A stretch of DNA of 64,000 bases from contig JAIVFH010000006.1 in assembly GCA_025765595.1 (NCBI GenBank), forward strand, positions 248,001 through 312,000. Reading direction: 5' to 3'. Of the stretch, positions 45,560 through 57,640 are shown piece by piece. Numbering within the stretch: position 1 is the stretch's first letter; every line of letters begins with the position of its first letter. The notes beneath the pieces are model-generated. The model was not told the DNA's origin and did no database searches. It saw only the letters and a list, made by a program, of their open reading frames with translations. This stretch comes from Obelidium mucronatum. Lineage: Eukaryota; Chytridiomycota; Chytridiomycetes; Chytridiales; Chytriomycetaceae. Made by a program: the position numbers and the translations under genes.

Positions 45560-47381
45560 ATGCCATTGGTGAGTGTCTGCCTGTCTGTCGCCCAAACAAC
45601 CTGGAGCCACTGCCGCCGACGAAGAAAGAGATGCGAGCGAATGCAGTGCGATCAGGATAAACCCCGTCAATGCACCGCCTGCGGCAGCGCCTGATCGCTG
45701 GAACGAACCGTCAATTGCATTGCTACCATTGCTGACCCTTGCATCTTCTCTGCAGGAACACGCCCTTCAGTTCAGAGGCAAGTTTGCCGATCCAGGCCCA
45801 TGGAAGCTTCCCCGGTCGCAACCAGTCCGTCTCCAAGAGCCCCTTGGAATTGGACACCTGCCTGCTCAGCGAGTTAGACGATCCAAACGTAAGCCATACG
45901 TTTTCAACCTCATGGTTGTTGGTAAGTGGAAATGAGTCCGATCCGGTGATTCTTCTGTACTAACTCTGTTTGATCATCAGGTGACTCTGGTTTGGGTAAA
46001 ACGACTTTCCTCAACTCTCTGTTCAATGCACCTCTGTCTGAGGATATCAGTTCCACCAAAAAGTCCTTGGCCGAAACCAAGACTGTTAACATGCAGCCAA
46101 CTACTTATGGTAAACAACTGGCGATAGCAAGGATTTATATCTTGTGTCTAGGAGCGTGCGTCTCATTTGAAAAAAAACCAACCTTGTTTCTTCTCTAGAA
46201 TTGGTCGAAGATGGTGTTATCCTTCACCTCACTGTTGTTGACACTCCTGGATTCGGAGACCAATTGAACCGTGAATCTGAGTGAGTGTTGCTCTAAAATG
46301 CAAAAAAGTCAGGAAACTGAACAATTGTTTTCCAACAGCTTCCTTCCAATCATGGAGTACGTTGACGAGCAATACAGAAAGTATCACGAATGCGAGCGTA
46401 GTGATGAAATGCGTAAGGACATTCGTGATACCAGAGTGCATGCCTTGTTGTACTTCATTCCTCCAACTGGAAATGGGTTTGTACTTCAGGTGCAGGCAAT
46501 GCTTGAATTGACATGAAATACATTGCAAAATCAGGCTTAGAGATCTTGACATCGAATTCATGCAACGCCTTTGCACTAAGGTTAACATCATTCCAGTGAT
46601 TGGAAAGGCAGATGCTTTGATGATTGACGAGACATCAATCTTCAAGAAAACAGTTGAGTGGAATCCCACCTTTCCGCTGTGACGCAAACTGATGTTGTTC
46701 GTCTTGTTTCGAAATTCAGATTTTGAAGGACTTTCAAAGATACGACATTCGTGTGTACCCAACCCACCACTCTGATGAACGTGAAACTGTTGCAGAAATC
46801 GAAAAGCACATGCCTTTTGCTGTCATTGGTTCCGACGACTTCATTGAAGTTGATGGAAAGAAAGTCCGTGGTCGTTCTTACAGATGGGGTTCCGTCGAGG
46901 TTGAGAACCCAAAGCACTGTGACTTTGTGTATCTTCGTGATATGATCATCAGGTGTGTGGATATTGGTTCAGGCTGTGACGAAAAAAATTCTCAAAATTC
47001 TCTTTTTTCAGAACCAATCTCCAGGATCTGATTGAGACCACCCACAACATCCACTACGCACTCTTTAGATCCTCTAAAATCCGTGGAAGTATTGTTGGTC
47101 GTCCAGAATCAATTCTGCAGAGTGATGAAATCTTTGACCAACAAGTCGAAGGTGCCCAACTTAATGCCAAGCAAGAAATGCAGAGAAAGGAGGAAGAGTT
47201 GAAGGAAGCATTCGTTGCCAAGATTAGAGAGAAGGAGAACGAGCTGCGGTGAGTTTGTACTTTTGGTTCATCGTTCATTGCTCTGAACAACCTTCAAAGT
47301 GAGCGCGAGGAAGCCTTGAACGCCAAGAGAGCTCAAATCAATGAAGAAATCGAGAGAATGAAGCGCCAAATTGAGCCATAA
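45560..47381 (+). CDS. Septin GTPase
   Basis: Multiple exons; the first is probably only three codons (45,560-45,568, MPL before GTGAGT) and the second starts at 45,756. The septin core shows the polybasic segment [17 protein letters not shown]1 [16 protein letters not shown]3 [11 protein letters not shown]4 region [11 protein letters not shown] (septins usually have AKAD; here GKAD) and the septin unique element around [20 protein letters not shown]. The C-terminal tail from about 47,130 is a coiled coil ending at 47,381. Septins form heteromeric filaments at bud necks, septa and ciliary bases. Length and layout fit a CDC3/CDC12-type fungal septin, but the exact orthologue was not resolved. 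Confidence 0.9.
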
Positions 47382-47530
47382 ATTGGATACATTAATTGTT
47401 AATCACCAATGAGCATTTCCTCGTTGTCGTTTCGCCGCTTTTTCCTTTTCCAAAAAAGTTTTCGCCCCGTTTTTTTAAGTACAAGAATACATTTTGTCGT
47501 TCGTTTTATCCCATTGTTTATTGTCAATAA

Positions 47531-49220
47531 TCAAACGCAAAACTTCAAAATTTCACGTGGATTTCCCCTGGTAATCATCACCGCCTTCTTCACAAAGTCA
47601 TCACTCACAGAGTTAACCTTAAGTTTACCAGCTGACAGAAGCCCTTCCAGTAATTTATAGGCTTCCTTCACCTGTAAATCAGGAATCGTAAAAACGGCAA
47701 CACCGACAGGATGAATACCGTCCCCTGATTTGAAGGTGATTGGATCATAAATGGCAGGGGCGATGGACTTGCTGACAAGGGCATTTCCAAAGGAACTAAA
47801 TGCCGAGAGGTCTTCAGGGTTTGGTGTGATTTTGATTGGCGTAGCACCTTCCACGACATCAGCCACTTTGGGACTTTGCTTTAAAATGTGGTTGAGGAAG
47901 GGACTTTTGATTGTTGTTAACGTGTGATCAGTTGCACAAACGACGGCAGCTTTTGGCTGTATGTATGTAGAGTTTTTGTAAATACGTAACATCCCCCAAA
48001 CTGCACCATACGTACAATGGAGGGCCTTGCAAGGAGAGAAATAAATGGTCTCAATAGAGCCATCTGATCTGGCAAGATCGCGTTGCTCTCAGTGTCATAG
48101 TAAGAAGTCTTACAATAGAGTGCATTCACTTGGTCAAATGAGAACAAAACCAGTGGTCTTTAAAAAGCAAATTGATTAAAAAAAAGAACAAAATGGGAGG
48201 AAGCAGTAAGTACCTGTTTTCCGGAAATTCAATCAATTCGTTAATGAAAGAATTCAAAACGTTGTGCGCATGTTTGGAGTCCTCAACCCCAACAGCCAAA
48301 AATTCGGAAAGAGATCCCTTGAATTCCGACTCTCCAATCTTGTATTTTCCTTGGATAGTAATCTAAGCAGAAAAACCACGATCAACTTGCTGCAGCACAA
48401 AAATTCCTGGATCAGACCTTGTCCAGCACTTCTGAATTCACTTTTAAGATTTGACTCAAGACAACCGACGCGAAAGTTGATTGCGTAAAATATGGAGAAT
48501 CGTCACTTTTTGCATATGGTTCGAGTCCCGATACCCAACTTGACACTAACGACACCACGTTAGACATTGGGATAAAGTGACTCAAAATTCTCACGATTTG
48601 GAAAATGAAGAACGATGTGGCCGAATGACTTGAAGTGAGTGGCAGTAAGATTCAAGAATGTGGACTTTCCATTGCCAGAGCGGGAATCTAAAATCAAAAT
48701 AAGAGAAAAATCAAAATGCAAAGATAATCAAAAACAGATCGTACCAAGGAAGATTTTGACTGTTGTGGAGTCCTTCTGACCTTGTTTGTTGATGGCGTTG
48801 AGGAGGTCCAACCAGGACTCCCGCAACATAACCGTATCCGTAATGTTTGAAAAGAAAGTCGTTGAGGCCAAAGATTTTGCAATCGATTGAGACGAATTAG
48901 ACGACGAGTTTTTGATAGCGAATGAAGCCGAATTCAGCTTGAACATGGAGTTACAGCGATCTGGTAAAGCGAATTTCTGGGAGGTACATTGATCAGAATC
49001 CAAGAGGCAATTTGATGGTTGCATGTATGCATGCATGCAGTGACAGAGCACTCACTGAAGTCCACGCTGGGACGGCGTCAGAAACTGGTTGGACGGATGA
49101 GACATCTGCTGAAGCAGCGGCAGCAGCGACAGCAGCATTCGCAGCAGCACTGGCAATTATTGGTGCAGACGCGGCTGTAGCGTTTGCAGAAGCAGCTGTA
49201 GTGAGTGCCCTTCGTAACAT
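47531..49220 (-). CDS. Mitochondrial ribosomal protein mS29 (DAP3-like GTPase)
   Basis: About seven exons. The start at 49,220 encodes a long Ala/Ser-rich, Arg-containing leader (MLRRALTTAASANAT...) fitting a mitochondrial presequence. Later blocks match DAP3/mS29: the P-loop exon FLGDSRSGNGKSTFLNLTAT, then HFPN joined by a 46-nt intron to SSWVSGLEPYAKSDD, LSQILKVNSEVLDK, LVLFSFDQVNALYCKTSYYD with ILPDQMALLRPF, AAVVCATDHTLTTI and the C-terminal VMITRGNPREILKFCV. The 46-nt intron contains a TCTAACG branch-point-like sequence. mS29 is a structural GTPase of the mitochondrial small subunit. It reads away from the septin gene and lies just upstream of nothing else on this strand; CPOX ends 63 bp before its start. 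Confidence 0.82.
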
Positions 49221-49283
49221 TTTGAATTCTCAAAAAAGAAAAATTATTATTTATTCAAGTACTCAAGCACTTTTGGTCATTCT

Positions 49284-51001
49284 TTAAACCCAGTTACGTG
49301 GAGACTGAGTAACTTCAAGCAGCTGCGACTCCCGGGATCCAGGCACTGGGGAATGCTGGTATTCCCAGCGGGCAGTCAAGGGCAAACTTGCCATCACACT
49401 TTCAATACGCACTCCAGGAGTGACTAATCCAAACTTGGTTCCACGGTCCACCACCAAGTTGAACTCAGCATATCTTCCACGACGCAACTGTTGCCATTTC
49501 TTCTCCTCAGCTGTAAAGGGGGCATTCCATCGCTTTTCCATGATGGGGATGTATTGATCGTTAAAAGTCAATCCACATTGCTCAACAAATTTGAAGCGCT
49601 TGTTGGCGTCACCATGTTCCTGTAATTTACAAAAGATTGTATCAATAAGAAAGTAGTCGTCCCGGTAAGATCATTACCAAATCGTCAAAAAAGATGCCAC
49701 CAATTCCACGAGTTTCCTTTCTGTGGGGAATGTAAAAGTATTCATCAGCCCACTTCTTGAACTTAGGATAGTATTCCACGTCATGTGCATCACACACATC
49801 CTTGATAGTCTTGTGGAAGTGAACAGCGTCTTCTTCATACAGATATGCTGGAGTCAAATCACTACCACCTCCAAACCAAGACGCCACTGGCTTGTCTTCT
49901 CCCTCCTTAGTCAGTTCAAAGTATCTGTAGTTCAAGTGAGCAGTCTGAAGCAATTGAAAAGAACAGAAGATTAATTGAGCGTTCTTGAAAAGCGGATTCA
50001 ACGGGACTTAACTGGAGCATGTGGGTTGTGGGGATGCAAAACCATGCTGCAGCCAGCAACAAACATATGATATACCCCGCTCTCATCTGCAAGGCCCTCC
50101 TTCTTACGAGCTCTCATTTGTTTAATCAATTCAGCGCTAGCTGGACCGTGCTATAACCATAAGTTTAGGGCAAAGATTCCTGACGTACTGCTACGAAACT
50201 TACAACAGCTGAAACCAAAACTCCAGCCTTCTCGAAAACGTTTCCATCTTGTAGCACACAAGAGAGTCCATTTCCTCCCTCTGCACGAATCCATTCGTCC
50301 CTCCTGAACAACTTCGGTGCGACCCCCAACTCTTGTGCTGCCTAAACACAAGAATAAAACCCACCAGAGCAGAAATTCAGCGAAATGCAAAACGCAGTGG
50401 GACTTCTAACCTGAATCTCAAGATTGTCCAGAGCGTCAACGATTTTCCCTTGCATCTTCCTCACGAAGACTGCCATTCTATCCCGCATTGGTTTAGAAGC
50501 TTCCAACTCTTCAGCTGCTGCAATTTCAGCTGGACTTTGTTTCTTTTCGACTTCTTCTTTGCCTCCGAATGATTTGGTGTACTTCGCAAACTTGTCATCG
50601 GATGTCTGGAGCAGTCAACAAATAAAAAGAGGTATAAGAGCCAAATAAAAAATTGTATCCATTCGATATGGTCTCTTCCATTACCAGCTCCTTGTGTTCC
50701 TGCTTTTTGGGGCTTGAAAATAAGTATGCACCAACAAGAACAGCGCCACCAGCAGCAGCATATGTCTTCCAATCTGGGGGAAGATTGTTCAATTCAAACT
50801 TGCTCCCACTGCTGGACGAGTAGGTGCGGATAGCTTCTATTTCAAATCAGAATGGGAAATCGAGAGTAAGTTCTCAACATCCGTATTTTTTTTCTTGTGG
50901 ATCCACTCCCCGATCCCTAGTATGGCAATACACGAATTCAACATACTTGTTCTGGAGCAACGAGTTAGCTGTTGGCGTGTTGTTGTGAACAGGCGTTGCA
51001 T
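49284..51001 (-). CDS. Coproporphyrinogen III oxidase, oxygen-dependent, with mitochondrial presequence
   Basis: Seven or so exons. Core motifs: [87 protein letters not shown] and the C-terminal [19 protein letters not shown]. This is the HEM13/CPOX family, which oxidatively decarboxylates coproporphyrinogen III in haem synthesis. The inferred first exon (50,947-51,001) begins [17 protein letters not shown], an Arg-rich amphipathic leader without acidic residues. Exon 2 adds a short hydrophobic segment ([17 protein letters not shown]), so the protein looks imported to the mitochondrial intermembrane space, as in animals and unlike cytosolic yeast Hem13. Confidence 0.9.
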
Positions 51002-51009
51002 GTTGATGT

Positions 51010-51478
51010 CTTTTTTGGATGATTTTTGAAGTCACAAGGTGACTCATAACTGTTTTGTTTTGATCATTTATGAGCGACACGAACGACCATGAACCCCCAC
51101 AGTACTGCTAGAAAATACTTAAAAAAGATTAGAGTTCTATTATGTTACATGTACACGTTGCCGAGTCTACAGCTTTGAGACACAGCAAAAGACGACCTTA
51201 CTCTTTTATCTTTTTAATTGAGTGATTATTATCAGACGTGTTATAATGAACGTGTTAAATTTGTTATATTCATCTCTCTGGAGTTTTTGGTTTGAGGGTG
51301 TCGTGTACGGTTGTTCACCAAAAAGAAAAAAATAACTGTTTTGCTTGTGATCGACTGTTTCTGCATAAGACAACTGTCTTTCGTCCTCTTGTGAGTTATA
51401 AAAACTGAATGCATTCAATCGTATGCATTATCGCATATCAATGATGAAGTGGAGCTAACTTCTCAGACTCAGATCATC
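51010..51478. promoter_or_regulatory. Divergent intergenic region (CPOX / polyQ protein)
   Basis: About 470 bp, AT-rich, with no coding signal beyond short chance frames. It should hold both promoters. No recognisable conserved element was identified by eye. Confidence 0.35.
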
Positions 51479-52409
51479 ATGGACAACGAACGATACCTTT
51501 CTTCCCTGGAAGAACGCCTGAAACTGAAAGAAAGAATAGGATATCAAACCGCAAAGTCTCTTGCGTTAGAAACGGATGTATTGTTGCTGAAAGAAGAGTT
51601 GGCATCGTTAAAGAAGGTAGTTGTAGACTTTGGACTGCCAAAATACAAGTCAGAGGAGAAGTATAGCCACAGTTCAATGAACTATGGCAATGACCGATTG
51701 ATGTATGAAGTGGATTATGGTAAGATCAGGAGAATATGTTGATCGCCCATTTGGTTGTTCGATCAGTGTCCAGTTGTTTTCCTTTTTGGGTTGTCAGATC
51801 AATCTCTCAACCGGAAACTGAACTACTTTCTACACGGCGTAATATTTCTGTTATTAAGTCTCGCTGCTATTATTCTATCTGTTGTCTTCCCTCGGATTTA
51901 ATTGACTTCTATTATGTTATCCCCTGTCACTCAATTTCATACCGAACGTTCTTTCTTTTGCACGATAGTAATTCTTTCCTTGTATTTTACAGAAATCAAG
52001 TATGACCTAACTCCGTGGACCATTATCGTCCGACAGTTATTTCCTGGACATCTGGCCCAACTACGACAAGACCAACGCCAAACGATTGATGAACATGTCA
52101 AAAGCGAATTTCTCGAGACACGATTGGATTCATTGGATGTTGAATCATATCGAGTGGCTGTTTCCAAAAACGGTTCTTTGGTCAATGCTGGGAAAATGAA
52201 TACAACAACCCCCCCTCCGAGTGGTACAAGATGGGTGTATGCGATTCCTCGGGACTTGGTCTCTGATTTCAAGGACTGGATAGAGGAGAGGTTGGATGAT
52301 ATCCTTGGTGGTGCACTTTTTGGTGTGGGCCAAACCTCAAGAGTTGGCGATGATTTCGATACAACATATTCTGCTCCTTCTAAACCGTTATCGCTGCCAT
52401 ACCAACAAT

Positions 52410-52461
<52 letters not shown>

Positions 52462-53578
52462 GCAGCAGTACCATTCAAGACAGCACCAACCCTATATTCA
52501 TAATCCATATCATAATAATATCCCAATTGGAGGACGGAAAGCGTATATCACCTCGTCCCCATACCAATCAAAAGCCGGCGGTGTTGGCCAGAACACTGGG
52601 GCTGGGTTAAACGATTTACCCACCGAAATTGTCTCCAACCTCCACTTTCCAACACCGGTCCCTCCTATATTGCCATCTGGAGCACCGAACGTTGAGCAAT
52701 TCCGGGCATGGACGGATATAATCAGGTATTTATTTTGTATTTATATTTGTTTGTTTTTTTAAAAAAAAATTTCTTCCCTTTTTCGCCACCACTTAAATGT
52801 GCAATTTTTTTTTAGAGCACGATACAAAACATTCCAGCGTGCAACACCTCCAATGTCCAAACACGCGCGTCTATTCCTTCAATCCAAGAATCTCCCAGTT
52901 CTCTGTCTCGTCCCAGGCAGTTCTGTTCGGATTTCAAAAGCCACGTTTGCGATACCTGGAGCGCTACATGATTCCTTTTTGGAGTACATGGAAGATGCTT
53001 TTTTCAAGGGTGGTATATTTGGGGAGAAGGCGCTGCATAGTGCGACTCCACGGAGGATTGTAGGTGGCGGGCCTGGATGGGATGACGGTGACTTTGGGTA
53101 TGGCGGTGCTTCCAGTAATTCAAGTGGTGAGATTGGGGGTGGTAGCGGTAGCAGTGGCGCGATTCTGGGTTTGACGGTTGGTGCTGTTGGTGGCAACAAT
53201 TCCTCAAGTTCAAAAGCCAAGACTATTCCTCCTGTTACGGCAGCGCTTGCTGCTGCTGCGGCCGCTGCGGCAGAAACTATGGCGCCACATGGTTTATTGA
53301 ATGATACGGTGGCTGGGTTGAGTAACGGTGTTGTGAATTCTAACGACACCTCTTCATTTTACGGAGCTGCTGTTGTTGGTAGTGCATCAGTATATGAAAG
53401 TGATGACGGACATGAAGTGGGCGCCGTGAGTTCAGATCTGTTTGATGTGAAGCGAAATGTTGAAGTACTTGGGGAGGCTGAAAACGGAGGGAGCAAGCGG
53501 CAGAAGCTGATCCAATGCGATGGAAGTGAAGAGATTAAGCATAGTGTTTCTGCTACCGCTGATGATGTCATGGGTTGA
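51479..53578 (+). CDS. Unrecognised polyQ protein with low-complexity Gly/Ala/Ser tail
   Basis: Three exons (51479-51719, 51993-52725, 52816-53578), in phase, give 578 residues. The N-terminus is a short coiled coil (NERYLSSLEERLKLKERIGY). Exon 2 has a compact conserved-looking block (DLTPWTIIVRQLFPGHLAQL and GTRWVYAIPRDLVSDFKDWI), then a polyQ tract (about 20 Gln) and a Pro/Gly/Asn-rich linker. Exon 3 starts with a folded-looking segment (KTFQRATPPMSKHARLFLQS) followed by Gly/Ser/Ala runs and a short basic KRQKLI near the end. I do not recognise a family. The composition fits a nuclear regulatory protein, but that is inference only. Confidence 0.75.
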
Positions 53579-53671
53579 ATGTATTCCCAGTTCTATTATT
53601 ATCAATTTTTTTTCTTGAACTTTCTCCCTTATGGGTGTGACAATAATAATTCTGTAGCTGACAATTATCAT

Positions 53672-54277
53672 ATGTCTCAAACTAGAATCACTTTGCTGGC
53701 ACTCCAGAGATCAGTCCCTTCACATGGTCAAAGATCTTTCTCCTTTACGTACCCAAACTTCTCTTCAACCCCACCTGATTGGATCAAGTCTCACGGTCAA
53801 CCCACACATGTTCAACTGGTAGAAGAAATCAACACAGCACTTGTTGATCTATACAGTGTCTGGATAATTGCCACACCAGCGCTTTGTGTCGGACTGTTAA
53901 CCACGGTATTCTTTGGACTAAATGGATCATGTCACCAAAATCAAGTCAACACAAGTCCTATCGAGTCGAAATTTGTTCTGTTCTTCCCAGTTATTGTTTT
54001 TGCCATTCTGGGCAATGCGTTTTCCATTTGGAGAAGATTCTCGAGAGTAACTTCGGCGTTACGGACATATTCAGGGACCGAAAGGAATGGAGTCCGGTAT
54101 GAAATCTTAAACGTAGGAATCATTGGTTGGCTTCGGATGGGCCTTTTTTTGAAAATCACGCAAGTACCCGACAAGTTCGATGAGGGCAGTGAAATGTATC
54201 TTCCAAAGTACGAGGAAAGGCAGGAGTGTATCAATTCCTGCACAGTGGCTGTTTTGCCGTCGTACCAAATTGAATAA
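53672..54277 (+). CDS. Unrecognised two-helix membrane protein
   Basis: A single-exon frame of 201 residues from the ATG at 53,672. Two hydrophobic segments stand out: LYSVWIIATPALCVGLLTTV (about residues 66-90) and VLFFPVIVFAILGNAFSIW (about 103-122). The basic N-terminus and charged C-terminus lack known motifs. The start follows the polyQ gene stop by 93 bp and the next gene begins 36 bp after its stop, all on the same strand. Confidence 0.6.
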   Translation: MSQTRITLLALQRSVPSHGQRSFSFTYPNFSSTPPDWIKSHGQPTHVQLVEEINTALVDLYSVWIIATPALCVGLLTTVFFGLNGSCHQNQVNTSPIESKFVLFFPVIVFAILGNAFSIWRRFSRVTSALRTYSGTERNGVRYEILNVGIIGWLRMGLFLKITQVPDKFDEGSEMYLPKYEERQECINSCTVAVLPSYQIE

Positions 54278-54313
54278 AATAATTGAAAAATAAATAACAA
54301 ACTCAGAACCACA

Positions 54314-54921
54314 ATGCTCATCCTTGCAGTTCACGGATTACTTGAAGGAATTCCTGGTCTGCTCGGCCTTGGTGGGCTTCATTCCAAATTATATTCGGGC
54401 GGAGCAGTTCTATTTCAGCAGCAATATGCAACCGCCGCCGAATCGCTTATCTTTGGCCACGTTTACTCACGTTTGTTAAATATTTAACTCTCTGCTGGGC
54501 GTCGAATTGATCTGTGAAACTGGCAGTGCTTGCATTTGCGGGAGGATTGTCGTACATGTTGCTTTACAGATCAAAGAGTGCAAGCAATGACACCAGTGCA
54601 TTAATGCCATATCTTTTCGGGTAAGTTAAAAATAAAACTCAACAAGGGTTCTAATGATTTTGTAGGGGAGCGTTGTATCATCTTTTGGTGGCATCGTTTT
54701 GTATTCACCGACTAATGGATCATACTGGAAGCGCTGTACTTCCCGGACCCGATCCGCCTGCGATGGTGCAGTTTCTTGGGCGTGAGGAGTTGCGGTGGCT
54801 GCAGGGTGGACTTGCCGTGGGCACGCATGGGTCGATGGCCGTGTGGTTTATTGTATCGATTATAAACGCGTCTGAGGACTGGAAGGAGCCGCTGGCGGGC
54901 AGTGAAGCCACCGACGAGTGA
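54314..54921 (+). CDS. Unrecognised small multi-pass membrane protein
   Basis: Three exons (54314-54470, 54527-54620, 54666-54921), in phase, give 168 residues. Hydrophobic segments: MLILAVHGLLEGIPGLLGLG, LLAFAGGLSYMLLYRS, GALYHLLVASFCIHRLM and SMAVWFIVSIINAS, so probably four membrane helices. The pattern resembles small fungal membrane proteins of unknown function. The C-terminus is short and acidic. Stop is 57 bp before the next start. Confidence 0.6.
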
Positions 54922-54978
54922 GACGTGCTTGGCTGGCGGAATACAAACAAACAATAAAGAAACACAAAGTCAGCCAAA

Positions 54979-57619
54979 ATGTTCACCGACGCGCAGCCGT
55001 TCGCGCGGCCGTCCGGCGCCGAGTGGTGCGAGTGTTCGGCGGACGAGCGCGCGGCGTTCGAGGCGCGGCTGGCGGCGGCGGCGGGCGTCGCGGGGTGAGT
55101 CGAGCTTCGCTAGGCCCAATCGTTGTTTGCCTAACCAGCCCGGCGCAGCGCGCGGCTGCCGCCTGGCTACGAGCTGCACGGACAGCGCCGCCTGCGCAGC
55201 GACAAGGGGCACATCGATCGTTACCTGCTGGGCTTTTCCGGCGGCCGCTTCAGAAGGCATGTTGCCCGCGTCTCCCGCAAACACGCTCTAATTACCCTCC
55301 TTCTCAATCAGCCCTAACGAATTCGCGCCGCATTTTCTGTTTCTGTTGGGAGACGGCCAGGGCACTTGTGCCTGCAAATACTGTAACAAAGGAACGAAGA
55401 ATCCCGCCCCAAAAAAGAATACCCCAAGGAACCCAAAGATATTCATAAAGGTTCCTGTGCCTTCCTGTCTTGTTCCCACTTCAATGACGAAGCATTCTAC
55501 CGTTCTTACACAGCGGCGGCGCGTATCTCTTGGCAGCCTTACGGATAACAACAACAACAACAATGATTTGGACCCGTTTCCTGTTGCAGTGGAACATGTC
55601 GACCCGGCCCTCATATTTCCGCCTTCTTGTGATCTCAATATTCATGGGGAATCCCTTCCTCAACGCCCCACTGGTTCCAATCGAAGGAATGGCAGCCGAA
55701 GATCATCGCGGGTATTTAGCAGCAGCAGCGCAAGTAGTTCCAGCAGCGACGGAAATGAAGAACTAAGTGATTCTAGTGATACTGTCGAAGCTGAATCAGA
55801 TTGGAGTATTGGGGATTGGGAGTTTTCTCGCCGAGTGACAAGAACTAGATCAGAACGGGCTTCCTCAGCTTCACAGATGATTGCTGCCGAAATTGACACA
55901 CAGAGGAAACGAAAGTCCTCGTTAGTATCACAAGGCGAGGATATACCCATTGAAAAGCGTACAAGACGCCCATCAAGAGATCCAACATTCTCTTATCGCT
56001 CAAATTCGCATCTTATCGACAATGAAGTTTCTGTGATGTCACGCCCAAAGAGAAAAAGTGCTGTCACACTGGACTTGCGATCTGTTTTCCCATCACAAAA
56101 CAGTGACGCGAAGCGACGGCAGTCGTCTGTTAAAATCTGTTTGCCCGCCAAACCGGAACTGGCACTTTCTGGAAACGATGGAGGGACACTCGATATCTCA
56201 CTTGACGACACCACTGGCCTTCTGGTTCGCTCTCCTTCAGGTTCACCATTGGTGACTTCTGGACCAAAAAAGAGGTTTTCCAAGAAGATGGAATTGACTT
56301 TTGAAAAACTCCTCGACTACATTGTTGAGCGTTGGCGTATTCAGATTAAGAAAGATCACGGTATCCTCCGTGAGAAACTAACCACGGACAAAGTATTTCG
56401 AAGGGAAAGATTTTGTTGCATCAGACGAGAAGATGATGCAACTTCGAAATTCATGATCAAATTATTCCAAGGGAAGAATCCACAAACTGATCCAACCTAC
56501 CTCTTCAACATTTGGTTTCACCGTTTTCTGTCCAATATTCCTGCCATTAGTGAAATTGGATATGTAACAAGTCTTGAACAAGTTGTTGGTCAGTTGCATG
56601 CATGGATACGTGAAGGCTTTAAGTTTCGGCCAAACCGGTTCATTAGTTCGTCAAGTGACAAAGACGTTTTGGCTGCTGTGAAGAAGAATTGGGATTTTTG
56701 TCGAATGGCGAGTCGGCGAGTCTTTGGGGGCGAGTTTGAAGTGCCAGATATGAGTTGTGGGGTAGCATGTGACAATGGAACAAGTATTTTGGAGATGAGA
56801 GATTTTTTAGCTGTTGGAAATGACACTGGCAATGCCCTCAACAACAACATTGAAAACATTGGATCAGATATCGGTACATCCTCAAATTTGATTGGTGGAC
56901 AAGCTCAGATTATAGATGAGCTTTTCAATTTGACAACCGGGGTGGGAGCATGGGATTCTAGCATATCTGGTGGAGAAACGGCACCTTTTTCACCAGCAGC
57001 AGCTGTGTTTCAACAGACTGTGAATGCAGCAAGTGATGCATCAATAGACGAGACCATAAAGGTGGCGGGAACGCCAGAGGACTTTGTTGCCCAGTACGTA
57101 GACTGGCCGCGTATTCCTGCTTTAACCAAAGGGGAATTGTTTGATTTTTTGCGGAGACATGTAGAGTTGTGTGGTACATTTCACGCATATCAAGATTGTG
57201 TGAGTGTGTGTTTTTTAAGCCCTAAATTGTATTGATTTGTACTCTTTGCATTCCGTTAATAGAATGACGCAGTGATGTACGGTGCAATACCAGATGATGA
57301 CTCGTTTTGTATTCCTGGGCCAGGGGCTGTCAAGGGGTTGAAGCTGTTGGGAATGGATACAACCGGCGCGGGAGTGATAGAATTAACTAAATTGCTTAAT
57401 GTTGGATTAAAGGATCGATGGTTAAAGGAGGGCCATTCGGAAAGCGAGTATCTTGAAGCAACCGGTAATGGTGCTGTACGAAAGGGTCTGTTGATTGGAG
57501 TTGTTGATGGCAAAGAAATTGTGGAAGTTCTGGATCCAGTACCAATCCTTCGAACTGTGGACACGGAGCATACGTTGTGCGAGTTTCAAAAGTATCTTCG
57601 CTTTTTGGCAAATAAATAA
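54979..57619 (+). CDS. Clr2-like transcription-silencing protein (Clr2 N-terminal domain)
   Basis: Four exons (54979-55094, 55149-55256, 55312-57199, 57263-57619) give 822 residues. The N-terminal block RLPPGYELHGQRRLRSDKGH, then YLLGFSGGRFRSPNEFAPHF and a C.C.YC pattern (CACKYC), matches the N-terminal domain of Clr2, the SHREC-complex silencing factor of fission yeast. The middle is long and disordered, Arg/Ser-rich. A later part reads WPRIPALTKGELFDFLRRHV and ends with conserved-looking blocks. The intron between exons 2 and 3 uses a GC-AG pair. The first two exons are far more GC- and CpG-rich than the rest of the window. Role in heterochromatin is inferred from the domain. Confidence 0.72.
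55257..55311 (+). other. GC-AG intron in the Clr2-like gene
   Basis: Exon 2 ends ..TTCAGAAG and the intron begins GCATGT; it ends CTCAATCAG after 55 nt. Using it restores the conserved RSPNEF phrase in frame. No GT donor nearby gives this frame. Confidence 0.65.
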
Positions 57620-57640
57620 AAAAATAAACAGCTTCAGAAA

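Noticed and set aside
52879..53349. Minus-strand Pro/Ala-rich frame
   Set aside because: Antisense image of the Gly/Ala/Ser tail of the polyQ protein.
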